A stretch of 64,000 nt of DNA from positions 22,277,687-22,341,686 of the forward strand of contig OY783195.1 in the NCBI GenBank assembly GCA_963678675.1, in the 5' to 3' direction. A model generated the notes under the pieces. It did no database searches, was not told the DNA's origin, and saw nothing but the letters and a program-made list of their open reading frames with translations. A program made the translations under genes and the position numbers. Below are positions 49,588 through 61,688 of this stretch, one piece after another (the first letter of the stretch is position 1; every line of letters begins with the position of its first letter). Source of the stretch: Xiphydria camelus. Taxonomy: Eukaryota > Arthropoda > Insecta > Hymenoptera > Xiphydriidae.

Positions 49588-51627
49588 TATATCGCATAAT
49601 CGTGGTTCGTACATCGCGCGGTGCGAATCACATCTAAGACGTTAGGAGGAACCGATTTTGCCAGATGACGTTATTGGTACGACGCGCTGTTTGTTATAGG
49701 TAAACGAGGATGTTGGAGTCCCCATTGAATCCATTTGCCTTCGGACTTAATGTTACCCGAGGTAACAGCTATCTCTAATTACGGTTCTTGTCTAGGTCTA
49801 CGTAGCTGTACGTCATTCATTAATCTGAAGTCCTAAGTTAATGGAATTAGTTTATGGATTCCTGTTGCAGATAAACGAGGAGTCTCCCGTCTCTGGTCTC
49901 TGAACTTCCAGTCCCCTTCCCCAACTTCTCCCTGGGCGACTCATCCTACGTCGGTCCTCGTCCCCTTTCTTGCCTCCCCCTCCCCCTTCATCCTCAGTCG
50001 CCTCTTGCTTCCTATCCCATCTTGAATCTCGAGGGCAAGATAGCGCTCGCTATATGACACAATGCCAGATAATTTCGCACGCAGTGATCCAGCACTATTG
50101 TATTCTAGCGTCGGGAGTCTTATCTCCGAACTGGTTCAATTAAGTGAATGCACCTATATTTGGGAAGCCTTAATCAAGCGAGTCCCCTTGCGAAATGTCG
50201 CGCATGATTATTGTACGGGATCGATCGTAACACATGAGTGGAAGCGATTGATATGCCTGTTTCGTTCTTCTTTTTTTGATTAAGGGGCTCGGTATTTCGG
50301 TGACCCCACGAGTGTCGATCGTAATTCGACGGAGCTTCGTTTAGTTCCTTCGGGGTGATTTTATGAAGGACCGCGGAATCGTCAGTAGGTCACCGTCGGA
50401 ATAGATATTCGTGATATTAGTTTTATTCGTTCGTCGATATAGGCACAAATATTTGTAGAAAATTTTTCATGATACTTTCGTATGAATTTAAAAAATGGTA
50501 CGGTTATCTTTTCTAGCTTCATCTCTTTAGATTGATTTTGAGAATTTTACGTAGGCTAGAGTACTGAGGGTTGGCTATCAAAATTGGTGGTCGATGTTGG
50601 TATTACTGATTCTATTTTTATTTACAATATAGAATACATATGCGATAGGTACCTTAACTATTGTTTTTACAATTCTAAATAGATAGAAATACTAGTTGTT
50701 CGTATATATAGTATAATATATAACGTATTCGGGTATTATCTATTAAGTCCAAATTCATCATTAATACTTATCCTTCATTCGCATTCTTTGAAATTTTCTT
50801 TACTTCTAATATTATTTCTTCGATGAGGGAAACTTACTAAAGTGGTAACTGATCGTTCAATTCATTTGCAGTTTGAAATGAAAGTTCACCAAAGCAATTT
50901 TTGAACCTTAAGATGGAGAACTCTTATAGATATTTTCGTTATAGGGCGTGAAGCGCCGTTTTTAACGAGTGTGAAGTTTTCCGCACGAGCGAAGCGAGTG
51001 CGGCAATCACACGAGTTAAAACGACGCAAAACGCCCTTATAACGAATTCTATTTTTTGTCACTAATTGTAAGTGTGAAATACGAGGTTGACGGGATTGAG
51101 GATGCCCGTGAAATCGAGTTTTACGCACTGAGTGACGAAAGGGATATTTTGATATAGTTTCATAATTATTCCCATTAAAAATCTCTATTTCATAACAAAC
51201 TTAAGATTCGCTCAGTAGTACAATAGCAATAGTTTCTTCAAATGGTATTTTTTATTTAATCATATATTGGACGGGTCAAATTATTAATCATTCCGTTATG
51301 AATGAAATAAAGTTTCTTCAGGACTCTCAGTCGCATCGTTCGTTATTTTAAATATAGTTTTTAAGTTCCTCGAAGGAAAGTAAAGAAATTCGTAACTTCC
51401 AACGCAGGGTACGAGAAAGAATATCAAAGAATTAAAAATTCGTTAAATTTATTACAGAATCTGTTGAAAAAAGGACATCGTCTTATTAATAATCGAGAGA
51501 ATTTGAATATTCACCGCATTGTGTAACCCCGTTAACATTTGCAGAATTCATTCAGCTTTTAGTACGTCAAGCGTTTTATATAAGTCAATTTTAAAGTTAA
51601 AGGAATTAACTTTCCTAGATACGTATA
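49588..51627. other. Non-coding, no gene recognised
   Basis: GC-richer at 49.6-50.4 kb with a CT-rich patch near 49.93 kb, AT-rich afterwards. A 73-codon frame at 50062 has no motif. Contains the fold-back at 50935-51046. Confidence 0.4.
50935..51046. repeat. Fold-back element (112 bp)
   Basis: It begins TTCGTTATAGGGCG and ends CGCCCTTATAACGAA. The inner part has CGTTTTTAACGAGTGTGA against TCACACGAGTTAAAACG. The centre GCACGAGCGAAGCGAGTGC is itself a hairpin. This is a compact, nearly perfect palindrome. Confidence 0.82.
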
Positions 51628-52505
51628 CAGGGTGAGCCAAATGTATGTGGAAACGGTGGAATAACTTTCGAGGGAGACATTTTGAAGAAAAATGTTTCAA
51701 ACAAAACTTTTAGGATTTTTCCCTGGCCATCTAATGGTGACCTTGAATCTGACCATGAACTCGACCTTGAAGGTCATTCCAAGGTCAAGGTCACTTTTTA
51801 AATGGGAACCCCAATTTTTTATGGCGGATTTAGAAGGAGCGAAAAATTTTACGTCCGAATATGACCTTTGACCTTGACCTTGGATTCAAGGTAAAGGTCA
51901 ACGATCAAATAGGAAAGTTTTAGTTTTAGGTGGTACGGGGTTTTTTTGGGTTGCTGATTACGATTCTGAAGATAGATTTTGAAAATACTTCAATACAAGA
52001 TGACGGATCCAAGATAGTGGCAAAATTTTGGAATATCCACCGATTTATCCAAAATTTTGTGCTCATGTCACCTTGCCTTAAGTGGCCGGTTGCTAACACC
52101 ATAAAAAATGTAGGTTGCCATTTAAAAAAGATACCTTGAACTTGGAATGAACTTCAAGGTCGAGGTCAAGGTCAGATTCATGGTTACCATTAGATGGCCA
52201 GGGAAAAAACCTAAAACTTTCCTATTTGATCGTTGACCTTTACCTTGAATCCAAGGTCAAGGTGAAAGGTCATATTCGGACGTAAAATTCTCCGCTCCTT
52301 CCAAATCCGCCATAAAAAATAGGGGTTCCCATTTAAAAAAGTGACCTTCACCTTGGAATGACCTTCAAGGTCGAGTTCATGGTCAGATTCAAGGTCACCA
52401 TTGGACAGCCAGGGAAAAATCCTAAATGTTTTGTTTGAAACATTTTTCTTCAAAATGTCTCCCTCGAAAGTTATTCCACCGTTTCCATACATTTGGCTCA
52501 CCCTG
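51628..52505. repeat. Long fold-back, CAGGGTG family, rich in AAGGTCA motifs
   Basis: The ends are CAGGGTGAGCCAAATGTATG and the inverse, with TATA at 51624-51627 and 52506-52509. The halves are long inverted copies (arms more than 300 bp). The interior consists largely of variants of AAGGTC: I count five exact TCAAGGTCA/TGACCTTGA nonamers and at least fifteen AGGTCA/TGACCT hexamers in 878 bp. No coding capacity. Confidence 0.9.
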
Positions 52506-53391
52506 TATATTATGTATACCTATATCCCCCCCCACTTAAAAAAGTGGCGTTCGTGAAGAGGAAGTGAAGCCTTTTACCTCCTCTACAGTCTTCGAGGGAT
52601 TTTGCATGTGGAGTAAGATGACCTCCATAATGATGGAGGGAAATGAAAACTTCATTCTCCCTTATGTGGCCAACTTAAAATTACTTTTGAAGTCAGCAAA
52701 GGCAACACTACTTTGACCAGTTTACATTTGTTCTCGGAAATTGGAATGGTTCTTGGTCTTTGTAGGGAATTGATCTCTCTACATCACGATTGCTGCAAAT
52801 TATACCGCTTTTATATCGCGCTTCTAGAAGCAGAAGATCGTATAAACAAAAAATGTGAATTTAGAAGCAACAGTTTCTTACACTTTCCAATTTCAATTAA
52901 CGAAGTTTGTACACTTTTTAAGAGATTGTAACGCAACAAATCTCTGTTTTACTATCGGAAAAATAACGTATACGTGTACTTATTGTATGGAAAATTCATT
53001 TTTCGACGAGGAAGGCTAACCTCGTAAAATAACGAGCCTTTTAAGTACCCTTAAACGCTGCGTTACGACTCCGTGATGCGGAATAATCGTCCTGCTTTCC
53101 AATTTCAGAGAGATGCACATGGCACATAAACAAGTAAATTGCTTTTCTTGCGTGGATATAAATGTTTCCTGTGAAATACAGCTCTCTCAAGTGTTCTCAA
53201 TATTTGATTTCTCGCCCTAGTATATTTTCGTTACTTTACATATATATATCTAATGGGAGAAAAGTGGTAGTAAAATTAGCTATAATCGCAAAGTTGAATT
53301 TTCCTGGGGTTTAGCTAGTACTATATTTACGATTAAGCAGATCATAAATGTAGTCGAAATAAGTTTTGTTGCATGGCTACAGTAACGATAA

Positions 53392-53396
<5 letters not shown>
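52506..53396. other. Non-coding, no gene recognised
   Basis: Mixed AT-rich sequence between the fold-back and the (TC)n tract. A 72-codon frame at 52713 has no recognisable motif. No element ends found. Confidence 0.4.

Positions 53397-53477
<81 letters not shown>
53397..53477. repeat. (TC)n microsatellite
   Basis: About 80 bp of uninterrupted TC/GA dinucleotides. Poly Arg-Glu frames across it are artefacts. Confidence 0.97.
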
Positions 53478-53480
<3 letters not shown>

Positions 53481-53564
53481 CTCTTTTCTGATCAAAATTT
53501 TAATTTTATTAATTACATTCGTTCAATCATGCCATGAAAAGTGCCCGAATGAAACAATTACTAC

Positions 53565-53997
53565 CGAACGTTATCAACAACCATCAACCAAAATCGAGCA
53601 TCAATTGCATGAAATCGCCAAAAAGTGATTCTTCTTCACGACAACCCTCGGCTTCATGTTGCTTGAGCCATGAAAGAAACATTGATGAAGCTTGAATGGG
53701 AAGTTCTTTCGCACCCAGCGTATTCTCCAGACCTGGCTCTGAGTGATTATCATTTATTTAATCGGTACACACTTCCATAATTATCAAGAAGTCAAAAATT
53801 GGGTTGCTGAGTGAATTAGCTCAAAAAGTAGACAATTCTTTCGTCGCGGAATTCAATTTCTGCCAGAAAAGTGGGAAAAAGTTATAGCTTCCGAAAAGGC
53901 AAATACTTACTTCTCGATTGAGGTATTCACACATTTTATTACGACATAATGTTTTAGAAACAAGAAAAAACAGCGGCTTTCAATGCAACCCCCTAAT
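53565..53997 (+). pseudogene. Mariner transposase C-terminal relic
   Basis: Plus-strand sequence encodes, with stops and shifts, TTLGFMLLEP or HDNPRLHVA (second catalytic region), then WEVLSHPAYSPDLALSDYHL (third Asp, D34D type), and finally FFRRGIQFLPEKWEKVIASE. The element ends near 53997 with AACAGCGGCTTTCAATGC. The N-terminal half and left terminus are missing. It differs from the mariner at 17658, so it represents another family or an older copy. Confidence 0.82.
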
Positions 53998-53999
53998 AG

Positions 54000-56900
54000 T
54001 TTGAGCGTTCGCTCAAATGACTTATCACTCGACTAGAAGGAAAGAATAAATACGTTAATGTGTAAATGTGTTTTTTGAGCTTGTAACGGAAAATACAACA
54101 TCTTAAAATCAATGTTCGACAGCTACGAGCGCTTTAAACTTTTTTTGACTATTTAATTCTGAATCTAATGTTAATGTTATAAAAATTGGTATAATTGAGG
54201 CAATATCGCGGATCGAAATCTAAAATGCGTTATGTTAGTTCTTTCGATGATTTCAAAATTTCAACTTCATGTTGAAATTTCACATTTTGCTCTGTTACAT
54301 CAGATTCGCTATTTCGCTATAGACAACTCAAATGTTAATTTTTATGAACTGACAAACAATATCATTCTATAAGCTTCGAATAACCATTTTTTACAGTCAA
54401 TTTTCTTGACTTAGATCAGTCTAATCTTCAAAGGCTCAATTAAAAAAATAATTCTAATGTAATCTATTGAGCAAATAAGTTTTGAGAGGATCCCACTTAT
54501 ATTATGAATGTTAAGTCTAACATACAAACCAATTGCATTCGATATTCAAAGCGAATACAGAGAATCTAGTATATACACATATGATGATTGTCTAGAGTGC
54601 ATTGCAATGAGATTATAATTAAATATGTAACGCTTACTCAACTAGAAGTTCCATCTCGCGTACGCGTTGCTATAGTTACGACGAAAGCGGACAGGAATAT
54701 CGACCGCTAACTGCAGTAGACGAACGCAGCCCACCGGTGGCTAACGTAAAACAGAGATGTGGGAGCGAAGGAAAGAAAGTCGTGGTCGATGGTTACTAAG
54801 AGGTTCGTCCATTCGAGTTCGATCAGGTGGAAGTACTTTTTCTCTACCTCGGGTTCATGATACGCGTGACGAACGCGTTTATTCGCGTCCGAAGAGGAAA
54901 TCCGGTTTATCCTGTAACTTTTAAATCTCTCCGCCCCTTGATCGCTTCTCTCTTTCTTTGTTCCACTAACCACCCACGTACCTACTCGTTACAGTGAATC
55001 GAGAAGACGGAGATGGGATTTCGAGGACTTCATAAATCTCTGTGGAACTGTGCGGAAGCAGTTCGGTAGGTCCAGCACGTAAAGAGATTTTACGTAGACG
55101 AGAGAGAGACACTGTGGAGAGAAGAAGAGAAGGTAGAAAGAGAGGGAAAAAGAGATTACTCGTACATGGGTGTTCTATAGGTACCTATAAAAATTCGGGA
55201 AGATTGAACATTCCTCCTCAAACCGTTATATTTTAGACGAGAGCGAAGTCTAGTTTATTATTCTTTTGTAATAAAGAGGGAATATAATGTATGCGGAGAA
55301 CAGAGTTCTAATATATTTTATCACTGTTTATAGTAACCAGATGGTGCATTGCAAAAGTAGTTATAATATATTGTGTAACAAATGTCACCGAAATAGTGAA
55401 AGCCTAGTAATTTTGAAATCATTTTCTATGACAGTTATTGAAAATAAGTTACTATAAGCATTTTGGTTCCTCCCTGGATACTGAGATCCATAGCGATTAC
55501 CAAGGGTCGTTACAAATATTCGAAGTACCAGGGATGAAATTGGATTTTCTATAATATATAATAAGTGAAAAATCTGTATTTCGCTTCGAGATATGACAAT
55601 TATTATCTAAATGTATAGAATCATATACCCATCGCCTTTTCGTTGCAGTCGAAGGTATTCCCAGCGAGAGGCTCGTGTTCGATCTCCAACACATACGCGA
55701 TCCATCCCACCCACCACCGTCTAAAGTTTCTTTTCATTCTCTCTCGAAAGCGGGCTCCATTTCATTCTCTTCGTAGTTCGAGCGCATCGCTGTTGTCGAG
55801 ACCCGCTGGGGTGGGACATTATTGAAAGAGCTACTACCCCCGTGAATAAACCTGATCAGCGGATTACGAGCAAGACGCCGGAAATCGGCTAATCAGCAAC
55901 GATCGATCGGCGCGGCTCCGCTTCGAGAATTACATAATCAACTTCCGCATAATGCTGCTCGCGCCCCTCGCTCCAATCAACGATCCTGAATTTGTGAGAA
56001 TTTATGCCGGCACGTCTACCGTCAATTTCCTGTTTGGAGACGATAAGGTCGCCGAGCGTCACGGACAACTTCAATGCGGGTATCGGGCGGTGAAACGGAA
56101 ATTCTTTTTCGCAGAGTGACGGATCCGTTGCCCCGGGGGAAGAGAACGAAATAGAGGGGGGGCGCATATCGAAGTAACACACGCGCGTATTTATACATCG
56201 CCGCTTCGACGGATTTTTACGGGGGTAATAATCGAGCGTTCGATTAGCGTAAAATCGTTATTCTCCCCGAGAATGCTTTATCGTACGTAGAACACGCGGC
56301 GATTACTCGTTATGTAAAACTCGTTTAATTGGTGTGGGGATGTGTATTTATAAAAACACCGCCTCTCCGCCACCGCCTTTCCCGGTATTATTCAAGAAAG
56401 ACTTTCCTTTGATCTGATAATTAACGCCACCCCGTTGGTCGTGATCTCCTAGTTCAATAATTAGTTAATTGCCCGAACGTGGTCGTACGAACGCCTCTAT
56501 AGTTCCAATGTGTGTGTGTGTGTGTGTGTGTAACCGGATTACGTCGCCGAGGCTAATGTGTACCGTGCTATTTCGCGACACGCTCTCTTCATTAGGTGGA
56601 GGAGGACGTGGTGTGCCGCGTTGGTAGAGCACATATTCGTAGTTGAAGAGACGGGGGTATCTCGAAGCTTTCGTCTCTATTGGGATCAAGGAGGAGTCTT
56701 AAATATGTCTTTATGAGAATGTATTCAAATATAGGCCGTTTTTTACATGATAAGAAATAGGTAACTATATTATATCTAGGAACTATATTTCTTCAGTGTA
56801 ACATCCATCGTAGAATTCATGATTTGTTAAAGAGGGTCGGGAATAATACTACCGCGCGGATCATGATATAAGTATCGCATCTACTCTGGAAAAAAGTATA

Positions 56901-57085
56901 GCTCCTATAACGGGGTATAATAGAAAACTAGGTAGAGAGTTTCATGCATACTTCTAAAATCGCATACTTAAATTAGCAATATCAGTTCTGTCACTAATTT
57001 CGGCTAGCACTACGATATTCCAAATATAACTATTTATTTCCTTCTTAGAGACATAAAATTAATAATTTTACAAATTGCTTGGTTA
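54000..57085. other. Non-coding, no gene recognised
   Basis: AT-rich to 54.6 kb. From 54.6 to 56.6 kb it is GC-richer and CpG-rich, with short (TG)n at 56509-56530. Many short overlapping frames occur, none with a motif. This unique block is a candidate for conserved non-coding DNA or missed short exons. Confidence 0.4.
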
Positions 57086-57963
57086 ATATTTAGCTCTCAG
57101 GGCCGGTATTATGATATTGACTTCTTTCATCTTGGGTGAATGACTTGGAGGTGGTAATTGTGGAAATTCTTGATTTATCTCCTGATGGCGATAGACGGTC
57201 TTTTTTTGCTGAGTTCGCAAGTTTTCGAAGATCCCATCAACCATCTTTCGAGCTGCTATAAAGCCTACATTTTCCTTTGCCATTACTTTGTTAATTTCAG
57301 CTGCTTTCTAACACTGGGCATATCCTCTGTGCTGCCAGGTGGTGCCCATTACAGTTGATGCAGTTGGTTTCAGCTTTACAGTTGTCTGAGTTGTGTTGTG
57401 TCCCGCCACATTTCAGACACTTCCTTTCTTCTTTACACCATTTGCTTATATGGCCTAGGAGTCCACAGCTGAAACATTGTCTCACTGCTGGTATAAATCG
57501 TTCCACTCTCAAGATGGCTTGCCAGAAAAACACCCTTTCTGGCAAGGCCGGTCCTCTGAAAGTCACGCAGATTGCTCCAGATTCTTTCGATTCTGCTTTT
57601 TCTGGCTTATTTTGGTTTTCTGGTCTTCCAGGTTTATATCTCCTTTTTCGTTTTTTCAGACGAAATACTTCTACCACGTATATGTCGATGTTACTGCGGT
57701 TTATTTCTTTTTGAATTTCATCCATGGTAACTCCTGGGGGATGTCTTTAATCACCCCTTTTTGAAAGATCTTGTCCTTTGGAATGTATGCGGCGAAGCCT
57801 GCTTCTTCTAGGTCCTTGTTCGTAAGGTACCCGTTTGCTTGTTTCTGGGTATGAAATGTGACTTCTCAGATGCGACTCCAATACGAACTGATGTATTCAT
57901 AACTCACCTTTAATTTATTTAGGAGATTGCATACCTCTAAGAGGGTAACTTTCTTCTTTTCGA
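57086..57963 (-). pseudogene. LINE ORF1 (gag-like) relic with three zinc knuckles
   Basis: From about 57963 the minus strand reads MFEKKKVTLLEVCNLLNKL, an in-frame TGA near 57870, then HTQKQANGYLTNKDLEEAGF and GVIKDIPQELPW (a gag-type RRM-like region). A basic stretch follows (RLKKRKRRYKPGRP), then the knuckles CFSCGLLGHISKWC, CLKCGGTQHNSDNC and CINCNGHHLAAQRIC. A frameshift near 57300 leads to MAKENVGFIAARKMV and a short tail. This order is that of ORF1 in Jockey-group retrotransposons. No ORF2 remains. It is not a copy of the ORF1 at 27508. Confidence 0.82.
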
Positions 57964-59383
57964 ACATATTTCAGGTGTGTATAAAGTAAGTACACGTTAC
58001 TAGCGGATATTGCGTTCGAAAATTCTCTATATTGTCAAGATAAATATTAGATGATTGGAGTAGATAGTGTTCAACCTCACCGGTGAGCGGTGGTTGAATG
58101 AAGCAAATTTTTTTTCAGTGCACTAAACGAGTTACATATTAATTTTTTTTAATACGTCGAGATAAAAATTTGCTCAAATGAAGTGAACATATTTTCGCCT
58201 GTCCTAGGGGTATGCTAGAAATGAATGAAAACGTCTTAAAAAGTTGATTATTTTACTCGTCAATCCTAGTTTTGACAATTCCGTCTCGCATACGCATACT
58301 ATACTATCGAGACATCGAGTAGCATAGCGATAGTAATCTCTATCGACTACCTTTTCTTCCCTTCGACCGTCCACCTTCTTTTCCCCCCATCGTAAATCAG
58401 GCTTCCTCGGCTCGCTCTAATTATGCATAGCTGCCCTACATTCCTCGACTCAACGCGGATAAAGACTGCGCCGTCAAAGCGTCAGAATCTTCTCAGGTAT
58501 CTTCCATGGCGCACACGTCTCGTGAAGGAAAACCCGCGCGAGCACCGTCGCGCGCGGATCAGGGGCTTTAGGAGCGTAGTGAAAATCCCCATGAAATTCA
58601 GCGTGATTTTCTCATAAATAAATCAAGATGAACCAGGTGGAGATTGATTTACGCCATTTACAGTACTGGCACCTGAGTCTCCTCGATACACCGTGGACGA
58701 AATTAAGTCTCGTCGCGAAGAAGGACATTTCGCGATTTACAACGGTGCTTATTAACTCGGTTCGTTGAAAAGACCGCGGGAATACATCACTCGCGCTTGA
58801 GCGCCGGGGGAAGGTCCAATTAGCGCGCTCGTAATCGTTGTAATCGCAATGATAAACGACACCGAGAGAATATCGTTATTTCGGTTAATATTATTTCTCC
58901 GTATTATGGTACTCGAATGGAATCATTCGAGACTTGCGAGGAAATTGTGGAAGATCTTTGCTATATATATCAATCGATAGAGAACACCGACGGCTTTCAC
59001 ATCCCAGGAAGCATCCCAGCTTTCGTGGAAGTAAACTGCCGGTTTTCGTCTTGACGGGACGCATCGTACGCCGTAATCTGTCTGGATCTATATATATATC
59101 CCATGTCCCGCTGATCTCTTTGGCACGCTATGAATGCTAAGATATCGTCCGGAGATTGGAAGGTTCAAGTTAGTCGTGCTTTCCGTGAGCCCCGAGGCAG
59201 CGTTTACGTATTCGTCATAAGTTTCCCATAAGGACGAAAAGGAGGCGCGACGCGGGCTAAGTAGGCATAAATCAAGCGGAACGACGCGATCTTTATAGAC
59301 AATACGATTTCATTGGTTCGTCATGTGAGAATCTCTTATATCTTACTTATATATTCCACTGCGCGAGAAATACCATATGGGCG
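57964..59383. other. Non-coding, GC-rich at 58.3-59.3 kb, no gene recognised
   Basis: Unique-looking sequence with CpG-rich segments and no known element ends. Frames are under 70 codons with no motif. Confidence 0.4.
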
Positions 59384-59741
59384 TAAGGTAAATGTCCCAG
59401 TATTCGTCACGTTAAGACGATGTTCGCAATATGAAACTCGGTATATAAAATTCATATATTATCTTTTTCGTGCAAAAATATTTCTAATGATAAGTACGTT
59501 AAGTTATCTCTTATGTTTTTTAGACAAATACTCTTTACTTTAACTATAAATGTTATTTTATTCTAATTCAGAATGAGCATTTTGATGTACCATTATTCGT
59601 CATGTAAAAAGGGGACTGTACTAGTTATCGTCAGTTAACGTCCTAGTATTCGTCATATATCTAGTTTAATGCAAGAGAAAACCCAAATGAATAATAATTA
59701 CTATTCTCTCTCATTTATTTATTTAGGGACTTAGGTAAGTA

Positions 59742-60116
<375 letters not shown>

Positions 60117-60117
<1 letters not shown>

Positions 60118-60712
60118 AATTTGACAAACAAATTTGACAAAACCATCTTTCTTTCTGTTTCCTCAGTTGCAGAAATTCCATTCTCCTGTTTTTTTGGTTT
60201 TGACTTTGGTTCTCCTTTTTTTTCACAATCTTTTCCCCTGCATTTTTTTTATTTTCCTTGACTTCTAGTCGTCTTCTTTTTCTTTCTTGAATTTCTTTTT
60301 CTTTTTCTAATTTCTTGCTCTCTTTCTTTCTAAAGTATTCTTGCCAGTCTTTGGACGTTGCTACCGAAGGTATCTTTTCTTTCAGCTTTTTAGTCACCTT
60401 TGGTGTATCTGGCCAAAACAAATTATTTTTGAAAGGAGAGGGTATGTCTGCCAAGATATCTTTATCTTTAATTTCTTCTGCGTTTTCTTTCACAGTCATA
60501 TTCTTCTCACTATATGTATCTTGATTAATATCTGCCACTTGTGCTGTGGTCGTTGAAGAAAAATTTGATGGGATATTTGTCTCAGTAGTTGTTTGTGCTT
60601 GTATTGTCGTAGATGGCGAAAATTGGTCTACCGCAATAACTATGTCATGAACCTCTATTTTTGTGGTAGGTAAACTAGGTTCATCTATTCCAGTAATCGA
60701 TATGTTCAACAA
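60117..60712 (-). pseudogene. pogo/Tigger transposase C-terminal tail remnant
   Basis: About 195 codons from 60712. A Thr/Ser-rich stretch is followed by IPSPFKNNLFWPDTP, SVATSKDWQEYFRKKE, a Lys/Glu-rich coiled region and WFCQIC. The PSPFK..LFWP...SVATS.WQEYF arrangement is common in the tails of insect pogo-type transposases, often before a zinc-binding end. The reading frame then runs into the TC tract. Upstream sequence (60.8-61.3 kb) gave no clear DDE domain. The ATG at 60712 is probably an internal Met. Confidence 0.6.
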
Positions 60713-61688
60713 ATGATCTAAAAATTATAAGTATATAACGATATAATATTTATTGTTAGATTGTTACTAACATTTATTATTTTTAAATTTTATATCTCAA
60801 CGACGAGTAAAACTACTTACTTAATCATTCCATAAATACCTATTACCTACCTCTTTGGGTAATACCATTTGAAGCCTCTTTTGTTGTTGCCTCATAATGC
60901 TGATTGGTACTATTTACTAGTAGTTCATTTGATATTTCTGGATCTGTTGAGATTTCGCAAGAAACTGGGCATAAAATTGGCTGCATGTTTTGACAAATGT
61001 TCGATTTATCAAGTCCATCACTTAGAATTTCTAAGTTTATTGGAACACTTATCTAGATCACACCTGCAAATAACGAATACGGAATTTTGGATAAGTTGTA
61101 CTCACAATATCTGATATTGCATTGGATCTAATGCAAGATTCGACCACCGTCGGTAAAAACTGCCGAAGTGGTGTTGCGCTTACCATCAGAAATGCTGTAG
61201 AATTTTATTGAAATGATCGATGACCAACTGCTCGTCATACCCGACGAAGATTGGGATAGACATCTGTTTTCCTGTACCAGTATTCGTCACCACAAAAATT
61301 AATTTCTAACGGACTCCTATCCTAAAAATATTTGCTAATTACTTAGTGTTTATATGTATATAATTTATCAAAAAGTAATTTTCTGCCAATAAGACACTAC
61401 GTGCATGCTAGAGAGAGTTTTCCAGAACAACTTGCCTTAACATTTATGCTAACAGCTGTACCAAACCTAGATTTATTCAAACACCGGCACCTTTAACACA
61501 CCGTCCGCGTCACAAATGTCACTCGATTGCAAATAATTTTTACCAGATATTTTCCGTCGATGTTGCCACATATTATTAAAATTATAGTATAATGGAATTT
61601 TACTATTGGATGCTTAATTTTTAAGGATATTTAATCGCACACTGACGATAACTGGGTCTGTGACGGACACTGGGACACATTTACCTTA

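Noticed and set aside
50062..50283. 73-codon plus-strand frame in a unique region
   Set aside because: Composition looks protein-like in places, but there is no known motif, no flanking splice signal and no repeat evidence, so it stays unsupported.
53280..53495. Arg-Glu-rich minus-strand frame
   Set aside because: Translation of a (TC)n microsatellite.
55042..55236. Arg/Glu-rich 64-codon frame as a possible host exon
   Set aside because: No motif, no convincing splice sites and low-complexity purine-rich sequence.
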